Shown piece by piece: positions 1 to 7,827 of a DNA stretch of 64,000 bases. The notes under the pieces were generated by a model. That model ran no database searches and was not told where the DNA came from. It saw only the letters and a program-made list of their open reading frames with translations. This stretch comes from Candidatus Methanomethylophilaceae archaeon. Lineage in GTDB: Archaea > Thermoplasmatota > Thermoplasmata > Methanomassiliicoccales > Methanomethylophilaceae. The stretch spans positions 1-64,000 of the forward strand of contig JAFWTC010000041.1 of the NCBI GenBank assembly GCA_017519045.1, given 5' to 3'. The translations under genes were made by a program, and so were the position numbers. Every line of letters begins with the position of its first letter. The first letter of the stretch is position 1.

Positions 1-254
1 AAGTTTTTTCCTTTTGCGGTGAGAAAGTACAGTCCGTTCTCGTCTGCATACATCATGTCGATCACACAGGTCACGGGCAGACCGTCGCTGTCCACTGTTG
101 CTACAACGGTTGAGTGGGCCGTCTCCTCGGCTCTTTCCCCGCCTCCGACGCCGCACAGCCTGGCGCAGGTGTTGCACGTCCAGATGAGGACCCTCTTTCC
201 GCGGACGCCGTCCGGGACGCTCCCGTATCCCTCGCCCGGGACCATGACCATCAT
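1..254 (-). CDS. flavin-type (pyridoxamine 5'-phosphate oxidase-like) protein with Cys-motif N-terminus, partial
   Basis: The reading frame leaves the window at base 1, so the C-terminus is missing. From ATG at 254 it has a short lead with the motif IWTCNTCARLC (residues about 24-34). It then runs straight into a stretch (STVVATV, then VIDMMYADENGLYFLT) typical of the start of the FMN-binding split-barrel pyridoxamine-phosphate-oxidase family. The frame stays open up to the stop at 309-311, so an earlier non-ATG start is possible. The Cys-rich lead is not part of the usual family fold. It may be an ancient fusion, or the residue of a deletion joining two genes. Family assignment rests on about 40 visible residues. 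Confidence 0.5.
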   Translation of the reverse strand, partial: MMVMVPGEGYGSVPDGVRGKRVLIWTCNTCARLCGVGGGERAEETAHSTVVATVDSDGLPVTCVIDMMYADENGLYFLTAKGKN

Positions 255-349
255 GGTTCTCTGTACGTCCGCCGCGTATTTCGTTGTTCTGGGCGGCCCG
301 GTAGCAATTTATTTCAATGGAATGGCGCTAGCGGGCGCCAGGCAATCAC

Positions 350-1297
350 ATGACTGAGGAATTGGAGCTCATACCTGTAGAGGATATCAAAGTCACCAAG
401 GGAATGACCGTCGACCAGATGCTGAGGGCGATGGGACGCGCCGGAGGGTTCACCGCCCAGAAGCTGGCGGACGCCACCGACATAGCGGAGAAGATGATCA
501 GGAAGGAGGGATGCCTCAAGATCCTGTCATTCCCCGCATGCATAAACGCCACCGGCACCCACGGGGTCATCGTGGACATGGTGAGGAACCACATGGTGGA
601 TGTAATCATAACCACCTGCGGCACCCTGGACCACGACATCTCCAGGACCTACGAGGACTACTTCAAGGGAGACTTCATGATGGACGACGCCAAGCTCAGG
701 GAGCAGTACTCCATCTCCAGGCTCGGAAACGTCCTCGTCCCCGACGAGTGCTACGGGGAGGTCCTTGAAGGCGAGATCCTCCCGATGTTCGACGAGATCT
801 TCGAGGGGAAGGACTCCATGACCACCCACGAGATCATCTGGGAGGTCGGGAAGAGGATGGACGACGAGGACTCCCTCATGTACCAGTGCTGGAAGAACAA
901 GGTCCCCGTCATCGTCCCTGGAATCACCGACGGATCCTTCGGATGCCAGCTTTGGATGTACTACCAGACGCACAGGAAGTTCAGGATCGACCTCTTCGGC
1001 GACGAGCAGCTCCTCTCCGAGATGACCAACCACGCCGACACCACCGGCGCCCTCATGATCGGAGGAGGGATCTCCAAGCACCACGTGATCTGGTGGAACC
1101 AGTTCCGCGGAGGGCTGGACTACGCCGTGTACCTCACCACCGCCGAGGAGTACGACGGATCCCTCTCCGGCGCGAGGCTCAGGGAGGCAGTCTCCTGGGG
1201 CAAGGTCAAGGCAGATGCCAAGAAGATGACCGTGGAGGGGGACGCCACCATCACCCTTCCGCTGATCTACGCCGGCCTGGTCGAGAGGCTCCTTTGA
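350..1297 (+). CDS. dys: deoxyhypusine synthase
   Basis: Transfers the butylamine group of spermidine to a lysine of initiation factor aIF5A, the first step of hypusine formation in the cytosol. The 315-residue protein has the family's ending. GGGISKHH carries the lysine (K243) that forms the enzyme-substrate intermediate, followed by NQFRGGLDYAVYLTTA and the DGSLSGARLREAVSWGK region. ACINATGTHG and TTCGTLDHD in the N-terminal half match the NAD-binding part. An AT-rich stretch (306-315) precedes the ATG at 350. A perfect palindrome follows the stop. Length is normal for archaeal Dys. Confidence 0.95.
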   Translation: MTEELELIPVEDIKVTKGMTVDQMLRAMGRAGGFTAQKLADATDIAEKMIRKEGCLKILSFPACINATGTHGVIVDMVRNHMVDVIITTCGTLDHDISRTYEDYFKGDFMMDDAKLREQYSISRLGNVLVPDECYGEVLEGEILPMFDEIFEGKDSMTTHEIIWEVGKRMDDEDSLMYQCWKNKVPVIVPGITDGSFGCQLWMYYQTHRKFRIDLFGDEQLLSEMTNHADTTGALMIGGGISKHHVIWWNQFRGGLDYAVYLTTAEEYDGSLSGARLREAVSWGKVKADAKKMTVEGDATITLPLIYAGLVERLL

Positions 1298-1301
1298 AAC
1301 C

Positions 1302-1318
1302 GCCGGGGATTCCCCGGC
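1302..1318 (+). terminator. inverted repeat after dys
   Basis: GCCGGGGA and TCCCCGGC form a perfect 8-bp inverted repeat around one T, just after the dys stop codon. It could act as an RNA hairpin terminator; no long T-run follows. Confidence 0.4.
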
Positions 1319-1405
1319 CCTTCTCATCAGGGTATTCGGCGCGCCCCCGGAAAACTCTATCAACGGGGCGGTCTGCTCACGACCCAGCCTTCAAGAGGTC
1401 TCGAA

Positions 1406-2383
1406 ATGGAAAAGATACTTCTGCTTCCCGGGGACGGCATTGGTCCGCGCATAACCAGGTCCACGCGCGAGGTCCTCTCGGCCGTGGTGGACGGCGTGGA
1501 GTTCGTGGAGGGGGACATCGGCGCCGTGGCGTACGAGAAGACCGGGTCCTTCCTTCCCCATGAGACCATGGAGCTCACCGGCGAGTGCGGCAGCGTTCTA
1601 TGCGGCCCCATGGACCTCAGGTCGCTTCCCTCCAAGGCCGTCCGCGACCCTCTGAGCACCCTCCGCATCCAGCTTGACCTCTACGCCCTGTGCAAGAGGT
1701 TCCGCACTCTGTCAGACGGCCTCGGCGCGCCCGGAGTGGACGTCGCCTTATGGTTCTGCAGTCCTGTCATGGGAAGGGACGTGTTCGAGACCGAGGACCT
1801 GGACGGGACGACCCTGACGAAGTACGTCCGCAAGGCCTCCTATGAGAGGATGATGGCCGCCTCCAGGCGTTACGCCGAGCAGAGCGGGAGAAGGAGGGTG
1901 GCGTGCGTGACCAGCGATATGTTCCCCGAGTCCAGCTCGATGTTCAGGGAGTGCGCCGCCGGCACGTTCGTCGAGCCGTTCCAGCTGGTGAACGAGGATA
2001 TGCACAGATGGGCGGCGTTCGCGGTCAGGGAGCCGTCCAGATACGACACCGTCGTCGCCGTCGACCTCTACGGGCGCGTGGCGGGAGGAGTTCTCGCCGG
2101 CCTTACCGGAGGGAACCACCTGTCGCCCAACGTGTTCGTCGGCGACGGAAGGGTGCTCGCGGAGGCCGGATGCATCAAGTGCGGTGCCGACGAGAGGTAC
2201 GCCAACCCCACCGCGATGATCATCGGCGGATACATGGCGCTTTTCGGCATGGGCAGGCTGAAGGAGGCGGAGGCCGTCATGGAGGCGCTTTGCGAATGCT
2301 ACCGCGCCGGCGACAGGACCCCCGACGTCGGCGGGACGCTCACGACGGAGGAATTCACCGACGCCGTCGTGCGCCGCATCTGA
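1406..2383 (+). CDS. isocitrate/isopropylmalate dehydrogenase-family protein, divergent active site
   Basis: The fold is that of NAD(P)-dependent beta-decarboxylating dehydrogenases: LLPGDGIGP at residues 5-13, TEDLDGTT in the middle, and a GLTGGNHLSPN segment matching the cofactor-binding loop. Two hallmark sites are altered. The catalytic-lysine motif (usually a VHKAN-type sequence) reads VTSDMF at 168-173. The metal-binding Asp cluster (usually D-x-x-x-D around GDI-SD) reads VDLYGRVAGG near 219-228, keeping only one Asp. Family membership is clear, but ordinary isocitrate or isopropylmalate oxidation looks doubtful. It stands alone, 108 bases after dys and 33 before the methyltransferase gene. 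Confidence 0.75.
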   Translation: MEKILLLPGDGIGPRITRSTREVLSAVVDGVEFVEGDIGAVAYEKTGSFLPHETMELTGECGSVLCGPMDLRSLPSKAVRDPLSTLRIQLDLYALCKRFRTLSDGLGAPGVDVALWFCSPVMGRDVFETEDLDGTTLTKYVRKASYERMMAASRRYAEQSGRRRVACVTSDMFPESSSMFRECAAGTFVEPFQLVNEDMHRWAAFAVREPSRYDTVVAVDLYGRVAGGVLAGLTGGNHLSPNVFVGDGRVLAEAGCIKCGADERYANPTAMIIGGYMALFGMGRLKEAEAVMEALCECYRAGDRTPDVGGTLTTEEFTDAVVRRI

Positions 2384-2416
2384 AACGTTAAAGAATCCCG
2401 TCAATGATTATCGTCC

Positions 2417-3526
2417 ATGAAGGACGCGGGGCACAGGGCGTGCGTCGAAGCAGCCCTCGAGAACGAGACGGGCGACAGGATTCCGGTAAACAACTTCGCG
2501 CTCGCCACTTCGGCGCATAGCGCGGGATACAAGGTGGACGCCGCCAGGTGGGATCCCAAGATCTCCGCCAAGGTGGCTGTCGACTACTCCATGAAGACCT
2601 TGTCCGACTTCGTGAAGCCCATTCTGGACTCCCAGGTCCCGTTCGTGGACATGGGAATGGAGGTGACCTTCCCGGAGGACGACTACGGGCGCGTCCCCAA
2701 GCACATCGTGGACACCGCCGAGGACGTCGACCGCCTGGAGCTCTTCGACCCCTATGATCCCAGCCAGTGCCCCAAGTTCACCCGCGTCTTCGTGGACAGC
2801 CTGGAGGAGACGGCCAGGATCCTGCCTGAGGACCTGCACGTGTGCGGGCTGTCCTGGGGCCCCATAACCACGGCCGGGTACGTCATGGGCGTGGAGAACA
2901 TGCTCATGAACACCTTCACCGACCCCGACCTGGTCAAATCCCTGGTCAGGAAGGTCACGACGCTCGTCTCCGACATGCAGAGGCGCATGATAGACGCGGG
3001 GGCGACGGTGATGTGGATGGCCGACCCCACCTCGTCTCAGGACATAATCCCCCCGGACATGTTCGCCGAGTACTCCAGGGAGCACATCCGCAAGGTGGTC
3101 TCCGACGTGAAGGCCATGGACGGTTCCATACCGACGTTCGTCCACATATGCGGAAACACGCTGGAGACCATGAAGCAGATCCCCGAGACCGGCGCGGACT
3201 GCCTCAGCTTCGATCATGCGGTGGATCCCGGCAAGGCCAAGGCCAACGCGGCAGGGAAGTTCACCATCATGGGCAACGTGGACCCTGTCCTGCAGATGAT
3301 GTCAGGGACGCCTGAATCCATAACCAGGGATTGTTACAGGATCATGGATGCCGCCGGACAAGACGGAGGCTTCATCTTGGCGCCCGGATGCGAGACTCCA
3401 ATCACCAGTCCGGACGAGAACGTGATCGCACTGGGCAGGGCCGGACGCGACTATCTGGGGGACCGTCGTCGATCCAGGCGTTTCCAACTGGCCGGATCCT
3501 GCAGGCCCCGAGGTCTGGCCGTTTAG
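2417..3526 (+). CDS. MtbA/MtaA-type methylcobamide:CoM methyltransferase (uroporphyrinogen decarboxylase family)
   Basis: This family moves a methyl group from a corrinoid protein to coenzyme M in methylotrophic methanogenesis. The zinc ligands are visible as H243 and C245 in HICGN and C325 in APGCE. GNVDP and DPTSSQDIIPP match the barrel. The substrate (methylamines, methanol or other) cannot be read from sequence, and no corrinoid protein or substrate methyltransferase lies beside it. The last 25 residues are Arg-rich and unlike the usual short ending after GRDY. This is the one confident gene in the window that ends in TAG (3524-3526). Suppression of that TAG would read into the adjoining tRNA gene. 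Confidence 0.85.
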   Translation: MKDAGHRACVEAALENETGDRIPVNNFALATSAHSAGYKVDAARWDPKISAKVAVDYSMKTLSDFVKPILDSQVPFVDMGMEVTFPEDDYGRVPKHIVDTAEDVDRLELFDPYDPSQCPKFTRVFVDSLEETARILPEDLHVCGLSWGPITTAGYVMGVENMLMNTFTDPDLVKSLVRKVTTLVSDMQRRMIDAGATVMWMADPTSSQDIIPPDMFAEYSREHIRKVVSDVKAMDGSIPTFVHICGNTLETMKQIPETGADCLSFDHAVDPGKAKANAAGKFTIMGNVDPVLQMMSGTPESITRDCYRIMDAAGQDGGFILAPGCETPITSPDENVIALGRAGRDYLGDRRRSRRFQLAGSCRPRGLAV

Positions 3527-3528
3527 AA

Positions 3529-3541
3529 AGTAATAAATATG
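3529..3541 (+). promoter_or_regulatory. TATA box of tRNA-Leu
   Basis: AGTAATAAATATG lies about 28 bases before the first tRNA base at 3567. This is the usual archaeal TATA-box position for a tRNA. It overlaps nothing but the bases just after the methyltransferase stop. Confidence 0.6.
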
Positions 3542-3566
3542 GCTCCAATATACGAGGTTTACCAGT

Positions 3567-3653
3567 GCAAGGGTAGTCAAGCATGGCCAACGACGCAAGG
3601 TTGAGGGCCTTGTCCTTAGTGGTCCGTGGGTTCAAATCCCATCCCTTGCACCA
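3567..3653 (+). tRNA. tRNA-Leu (anticodon GAG)
   Basis: Acceptor strands GCAAGGG (3567-3573) and CCCTTGC (3643-3649) pair perfectly, followed by A and an encoded CCA. The anticodon stem CAAGG/CCTTG closes the loop TTGAGGG, giving anticodon GAG. A long variable arm of class II type precedes the T arm GTGGG-TTCAAAT-CCCAT. No intron is seen. The long variable arm and the GAG anticodon both indicate leucine. Confidence 0.95.
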
Positions 3654-3801
3654 ATTTATTCTCCATCACCATTTCGATGGGACCGTTTCCGTTACAAGTG
3701 AATCCGAAGCAGGAAGCCGTCGTCTCGGACGGCATATGCTCTGGCGGTTCCATGAGTATGGCGCCATCGGCGATGGCCGCGATACGTCGCATCCTTGCCG
3801 A

Positions 3802-4761
3802 TCACAGGGTCAGCGAGGGCATCGCGATCATTATCGCCACGTATGCGACGTATATGCCTATCATGAGCGCCCCCACAGGCCTCGAGATGCCGCTCTTGAA
3901 GCGGACGGAGGCGATCATCAGCAGGGACAGCGCTATCATCACGGGCATGTGGAAGTACAGGACTGAATCGACGATCGGAACGGTCACGAGGGACGCGCCG
4001 ATTCCGAGGACGAAGAGTATGTTGAAGATGTTGCTTCCGACGATGTTCGCCACGGCCATGTCGTTCTCTCCGCGCCTAGCCGCTATCAGGCTGATGCATA
4101 TCTCCGGCAGGGAGGTACCCACCGCCACGACGATCAGGCCGATGAGCAGGTCGGACATTCCGAGCATGGAGGCCAGCTCCACTGCGCCGTCGACGAAGAA
4201 CCTCGCTCCGAAGTACAGGAGGACCAGTCCGGCGACAACGAAGAACAGGAGGACGGGATAGCCGCGAGGCGGCTCGTCCTCATCGACCTCGGACGAATAC
4301 GCCTCCTGCCCCTCCTTGTCGTCCTTCTTCAGGCGGTACACCACCGCGATGAATACCAGAAGGGAAGCCACGAAGGCTATTCCGACCCAGAAGCCGGCGT
4401 ATCCGATGAACGCCAGCACGGTGAGGGCCAGAGTCGTGATCATCATGACCGCGAGCTCGAGCTTCATGCTGGAGTATTTGGCGGCCATCGGGGCCACTAT
4501 GGCGGCTAGGCCTATGGCCAGGCCGATGTTGGCTATGTTGCTCCCGATGACGTTTCCGATGATGATCCCGGGATTGGACGTGCTCACTATGGAGGTTATG
4601 GCCTCCGGAGCCGAGGATCCGAATGCGAGAATCGTCAATCCTATGACGAACGGCGCTATGCCAAGGCGCAGGGCCATGCCTTTTCCGCCCTTGACGAGCC
4701 AATCAGATCCGAAGTATAGCAGGATTACCCCTACGGGGATTCCAAGCAGAATCCAATCCAT
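3802..4761 (-). CDS. sodium/calcium antiporter (CaCA family)
   Basis: An integral membrane cation exchanger of 319 residues with about ten hydrophobic segments. Two inverted alpha-repeats carry the ion-binding motifs GSSAPEAITS (near residue 49) and GTSLPEICIS (near 206). These are separated by a charged cytoplasmic loop (KKDDKEGQE to DEDEPPR). Length and layout match the prokaryotic YrbG/MaX1-like exchangers. A TATA-like CTAATATCA lies about 25 bases before the ATG, so the message is probably leaderless and monocistronic. Confidence 0.93.
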   Translation of the reverse strand: MDWILLGIPVGVILLYFGSDWLVKGGKGMALRLGIAPFVIGLTILAFGSSAPEAITSIVSTSNPGIIIGNVIGSNIANIGLAIGLAAIVAPMAAKYSSMKLELAVMMITTLALTVLAFIGYAGFWVGIAFVASLLVFIAVVYRLKKDDKEGQEAYSSEVDEDEPPRGYPVLLFFVVAGLVLLYFGARFFVDGAVELASMLGMSDLLIGLIVVAVGTSLPEICISLIAARRGENDMAVANIVGSNIFNILFVLGIGASLVTVPIVDSVLYFHMPVMIALSLLMIASVRFKSGISRPVGALMIGIYVAYVAIMIAMPSLTL

Positions 4762-4794
4762 GGCGGTGAATCCTGCACTATGATATTAGACTTT

Positions 4795-5796
4795 TCAACG
4801 AAGCCTGTACTTCAGCGTGCAGGAGCCTTTTTCGATCCTGAACTCGGAGAACGCCCCGTTGATGAACGTCATGCGGGGCGCCTTGTGCCCGACGTCGGCT
4901 CCGAACACCTTGGGGACGTCATATTCCGACAGGGCATCCTCCACGGTCTTCACATAGTCCTCTCCGCGGAAGAACAGGGGCCTTCCGAACACGAACCCCT
5001 TCGAGTCCTCGAACCATCCGTCCTTGGACATGCCCTTGAGCATCCTCGAGACCCTGGCCTCGTCCATGTCGTAGGTCTCCATGTACCAGACTATGCCCTC
5101 TTCGGCGTATTTGGACACGAACCCGCACGGGTCGGCGGTCCCAGTCCAGTGGAACCATTCCAGGACGTCCATGCAGCCTCCTATGAGCCTTCCTTCGAAC
5201 GATACGTCCCCGCAGGACGTGGCCCACAGCGTCGGAGCCTCCTCATTGAGCCCCTCCAGGCCGGTCACCTTGTCGGAGAAGCCCTCCTCGTGGAACGGGA
5301 ATGAGTCCTGGGCGTCCCTCCTGCCTTCGATGAACTCCAGGTTCTCGGAGACGCTCCTGTGCCACGGCTCCATTCCGTAGTCCCCGAAGTTGCCTCCGTA
5401 CACGGTGGCGACGTCATGCTCCGCGGTCGCCTTGAACAGAAGCACGGTGTTGTCCGAGTATCCCTGGATCCATTTGGGGCTCCTTTCCAGGACGTCCCAT
5501 CTCATGCAGTCCAGCATCTCGATCTGGTAGTCGCCGCCCTTGGCCGACACGATGTAGCCTATCTCCGGATCCTCCAGGAGGGAGCACAGCTCCTTCACCC
5601 TCTGCTCGGCGGGGGCGCTCCTGCCGTCCTCGTCCGTCGTGTAGACGTCGGGGGTCTCGAGCACGCGGTGCCCCTGCTCCTCCAGCTTTTTCCTGGCGTT
5701 GGCGAAGCGGCGCACGTCCGTCGGGTCCGTGACTCCGAATGACGGCGCGGTGACTCCAATGCTTCCGTCGGGAGGAAGGAACGGCGGTATGATCAT
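4795..5796 (-). CDS. S66-family serine carboxypeptidase (LD-carboxypeptidase/MccF type)
   Basis: The S66 catalytic triad can be placed: Ser114 in the nucleophile elbow GYSDNT, Glu240 in YMETYDMD, and His304 in ADVGHKAPR. The 333-residue length and the N-terminal PPDGSIGVTAPS also fit. In bacteria these enzymes trim cell-wall tetrapeptides or hydrolyse microcin-C-like nucleotide-peptides. An archaeon lacking murein would more likely use it for self-immunity, detoxification or peptide salvage (inference). No secretion signal is visible. A TATA-like TTCATATCG precedes the start by about 25 bases. Confidence 0.88.
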   Translation of the reverse strand: MIIPPFLPPDGSIGVTAPSFGVTDPTDVRRFANARKKLEEQGHRVLETPDVYTTDEDGRSAPAEQRVKELCSLLEDPEIGYIVSAKGGDYQIEMLDCMRWDVLERSPKWIQGYSDNTVLLFKATAEHDVATVYGGNFGDYGMEPWHRSVSENLEFIEGRRDAQDSFPFHEEGFSDKVTGLEGLNEEAPTLWATSCGDVSFEGRLIGGCMDVLEWFHWTGTADPCGFVSKYAEEGIVWYMETYDMDEARVSRMLKGMSKDGWFEDSKGFVFGRPLFFRGEDYVKTVEDALSEYDVPKVFGADVGHKAPRMTFINGAFSEFRIEKGSCTLKYRLR

Positions 5797-5868
5797 GCCG
5801 CCCTGATGCGTCGTCTGCGATATGAATCTGTTCGGAAACGGTTTTTAACGACCGGTCTATGACAGGGC

Positions 5869-6357
5869 ATGGGAATCCTTTCTGACAGGGACATCGCGGA
5901 GAGCCTCCTGACCGGCTTCATAGGAATCAGCAATTATGAGGAGAGGGGGCTGACCCCCAACGGATACGACCTTCGCATAGCCGAGATTGCGGTCAGAGGG
6001 GACCCGGACGTCAAGAAGGAAGGCGTCGTCTCCATCCCTCCCAGGACGATGTTTTACGTTTCCACGGTGGAGCGCGTGAGGCTGCCGGACGACATCTGCG
6101 CCCAGCTCTGGCTCAGGACCACCTGGATAAGGAGGGGAGTCATCGGCGCGTTCGGAAAGATAGACGCCGGGTTCGAGGGAACGCTCACGCTCGGCGCATA
6201 CAACGCCACCGACGACCCCGTGGAGATCCCGGTCGGGGAGAGGTTCTGCCAGATGGTGTTCGAGTCGCTCAACTCCGAGAGCGACAGGAACTATTCGCTC
6301 AGGTCCGGGAACTATCAGGGGCAGACAGGGGTCACGTTGGACCCGGTCAAGAAGTGA
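5869..6357 (+). CDS. dcd: dCTP deaminase
   Basis: Converts dCTP to dUTP for thymidylate synthesis, or to dUMP if bifunctional. The 162-residue protein has the family start (GILSDRDI), the substrate-binding LTPNGYDLR, and GFEGTLTLGAYN containing the catalytic glutamate (E103). The QGQTGVTL ending shapes the nucleotide lid. The usual RSSLAR segment reads RTTWIR, as in several archaeal members. The sequence does not settle whether it also hydrolyses the triphosphate. A TATA-like GTTTTTAAC lies about 27 bases upstream. Confidence 0.9.
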   Translation: MGILSDRDIAESLLTGFIGISNYEERGLTPNGYDLRIAEIAVRGDPDVKKEGVVSIPPRTMFYVSTVERVRLPDDICAQLWLRTTWIRRGVIGAFGKIDAGFEGTLTLGAYNATDDPVEIPVGERFCQMVFESLNSESDRNYSLRSGNYQGQTGVTLDPVKK

Positions 6358-6398
6358 CGGGCGGGGCGGCCTCCGCCGTCAAGACATCGTCTCCGTGG

Positions 6399-7766
6399 TC
6401 ATTCCCGTCTTTCGCCGGCGGAGTCCCTGACGGATTCGGCTTCACGGAGGAACCTCTCCGACAGCTCGGAGGCCCTGGATGCGTCGCGGGACTCCGCGTA
6501 GACCCTGAACTTCGGTTCCGTCCCGGACGGGCGCATCAGCACCCATCCGTCGTCGTAGTCGATCCTGAGCCCGTCGGTCACGTCGACCTTCTCCCCCATA
6601 TGCATCTCCGCTATGCCGTCCAGCACGGCCTTCTTCAGCGAGTCCTCGCAGCGCATGGCCGCTTTCACCGTATGGAACTCGGGAAGCGAGTCCACAAGCT
6701 CGTCCAGGGTCTTACCGGCCGCCACGGTCTCAAGCATCTTCGCCAAGGTCATGGCGCCGTCGCGGCAGAACTGGTGGTCCGCGAAGATGATGCCCCCGTT
6801 CTCCTCTCCTCCGGCGACGGCGTTCTCAGACATCATCCTCCGTGCCACTATCGGCGATCCGACGGCGGTGTACAGCGTCTTCCCTCCGACGGACGCGACC
6901 GCCTCCTCCACGACCTTGGAAGTTGCCACGGTCGTCACGACTTTGGATCCCGGGGCCCTGGAGGCGGCCTGGCGCGTGATTATGGCCAGGGACTTGTCGC
7001 CCGGCACGAATCTCCCGCTTCCGGTGACGAATATGCACCTGTCGGCATCGCCGTCGTGGGCGGCGCCCAGGTCGCTTCCGGTGTCCACGACCATCTTCTT
7101 GAGGTCCTTGAGATTGTCTTCGGTGGGCTCCGACTCGTGACCGGGGAATATCCCGTCCGGAGACGCGTTGATGGTTATCGCCCTGACCCCGAGCCTGGAG
7201 AGAAGCATGGGGGACGTGCGGGACGACGCGCCGTTGGAGCAGTCCAGGCAGACCTTGAGCTTCGCCGCGCGTATGGCGTCTGCGTCCACTTTGGAGATTA
7301 TGGCGTCCACGTAGGCCTCTCCCGCCCCGGGGATCCTCCTCAGGACGCCTATCGAGTCCCACGACGTCCCGGGCTTCGGCTTCTCGTAGGCGTCCTCTAT
7401 GGCGGTCTCCTGCTGGCGGGAGCATTCGGTCCCGTCCTCGGCGACGCACTTGATCCCGTTGAACTCCGGGGGGTTGTGAGACGCAGTTATCATTATCCCG
7501 CCGGTGACGTCGTCATGGGTCTTGACGTAGTACTGCAGCGCGGGCGTCGGCACCATGCCGAGGTCGTCGACGTCGACTCCGGCGGACATCAGCCCGGCCT
7601 CCACGGAGCTGGCTATCATGTCCGAGGAGGTCCTGGGGTCCCTCGCGACGGCGATGGCGCCGGGTCCCAGCACGAATGCGGCCGCCCTCCCCACGCGCAA
7701 TGCCAGATCGGGGGACAGGAAGTCGTTGGCGATCCCGCGTATGCCGTTGGTTCCGAACATCTTCAT
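6399..7766 (-). CDS. glmM: phosphoglucosamine mutase / phosphohexomutase
   Basis: An alpha-D-phosphohexomutase of 455 residues. The phosphoserine loop TASHNPPEFNG (Ser96), the metal-binding DGDADR, the sugar-specificity GGEENGG and the phosphate-binding RPSGTEPKFRVY near the C-terminus are all present in order. Archaeal relatives interconvert glucosamine-6-P and -1-P, or mannose or glucose phosphates, and sequence alone does not decide the substrate. A TATA-like TCTATTAATC about 27 bases before the ATG suggests a leaderless mRNA. A hairpin separates it from purA downstream on the window. Confidence 0.92.
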   Translation of the reverse strand: MKMFGTNGIRGIANDFLSPDLALRVGRAAAFVLGPGAIAVARDPRTSSDMIASSVEAGLMSAGVDVDDLGMVPTPALQYYVKTHDDVTGGIMITASHNPPEFNGIKCVAEDGTECSRQQETAIEDAYEKPKPGTSWDSIGVLRRIPGAGEAYVDAIISKVDADAIRAAKLKVCLDCSNGASSRTSPMLLSRLGVRAITINASPDGIFPGHESEPTEDNLKDLKKMVVDTGSDLGAAHDGDADRCIFVTGSGRFVPGDKSLAIITRQAASRAPGSKVVTTVATSKVVEEAVASVGGKTLYTAVGSPIVARRMMSENAVAGGEENGGIIFADHQFCRDGAMTLAKMLETVAAGKTLDELVDSLPEFHTVKAAMRCEDSLKKAVLDGIAEMHMGEKVDVTDGLRIDYDDGWVLMRPSGTEPKFRVYAESRDASRASELSERFLREAESVRDSAGERRE

Positions 7767-7801
7767 GGTCCACGGGAAGACGTCCTTCGATTAATAGAAT
7801 G

Positions 7802-7819
7802 GGAGGGCGCGGGCCCTCC
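7802..7819 (-). terminator. hairpin downstream of purA
   Basis: GGAGGGC (7802-7808) and GCCCTCC (7813-7819) form a perfect 7-bp stem with a 4-base loop. It sits between the purA stop at 7828 and the glmM promoter region, on the transcript side of purA. Confidence 0.45.
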
Positions 7820-7827
7820 TTCGGGTT

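Noticed and set aside
3524-3526. TAG of the methyltransferase as a pyrrolysine codon.
   Set aside because: Reading on leads directly through the tRNA-Leu gene with no protein-like sequence, and MtbA-type enzymes do not carry Pyl.
3583-3966. Open frames covering the tRNA-Leu region on both strands.
   Set aside because: They cross a perfectly folded tRNA and lie opposite the exchanger gene; no promoter or protein pattern.
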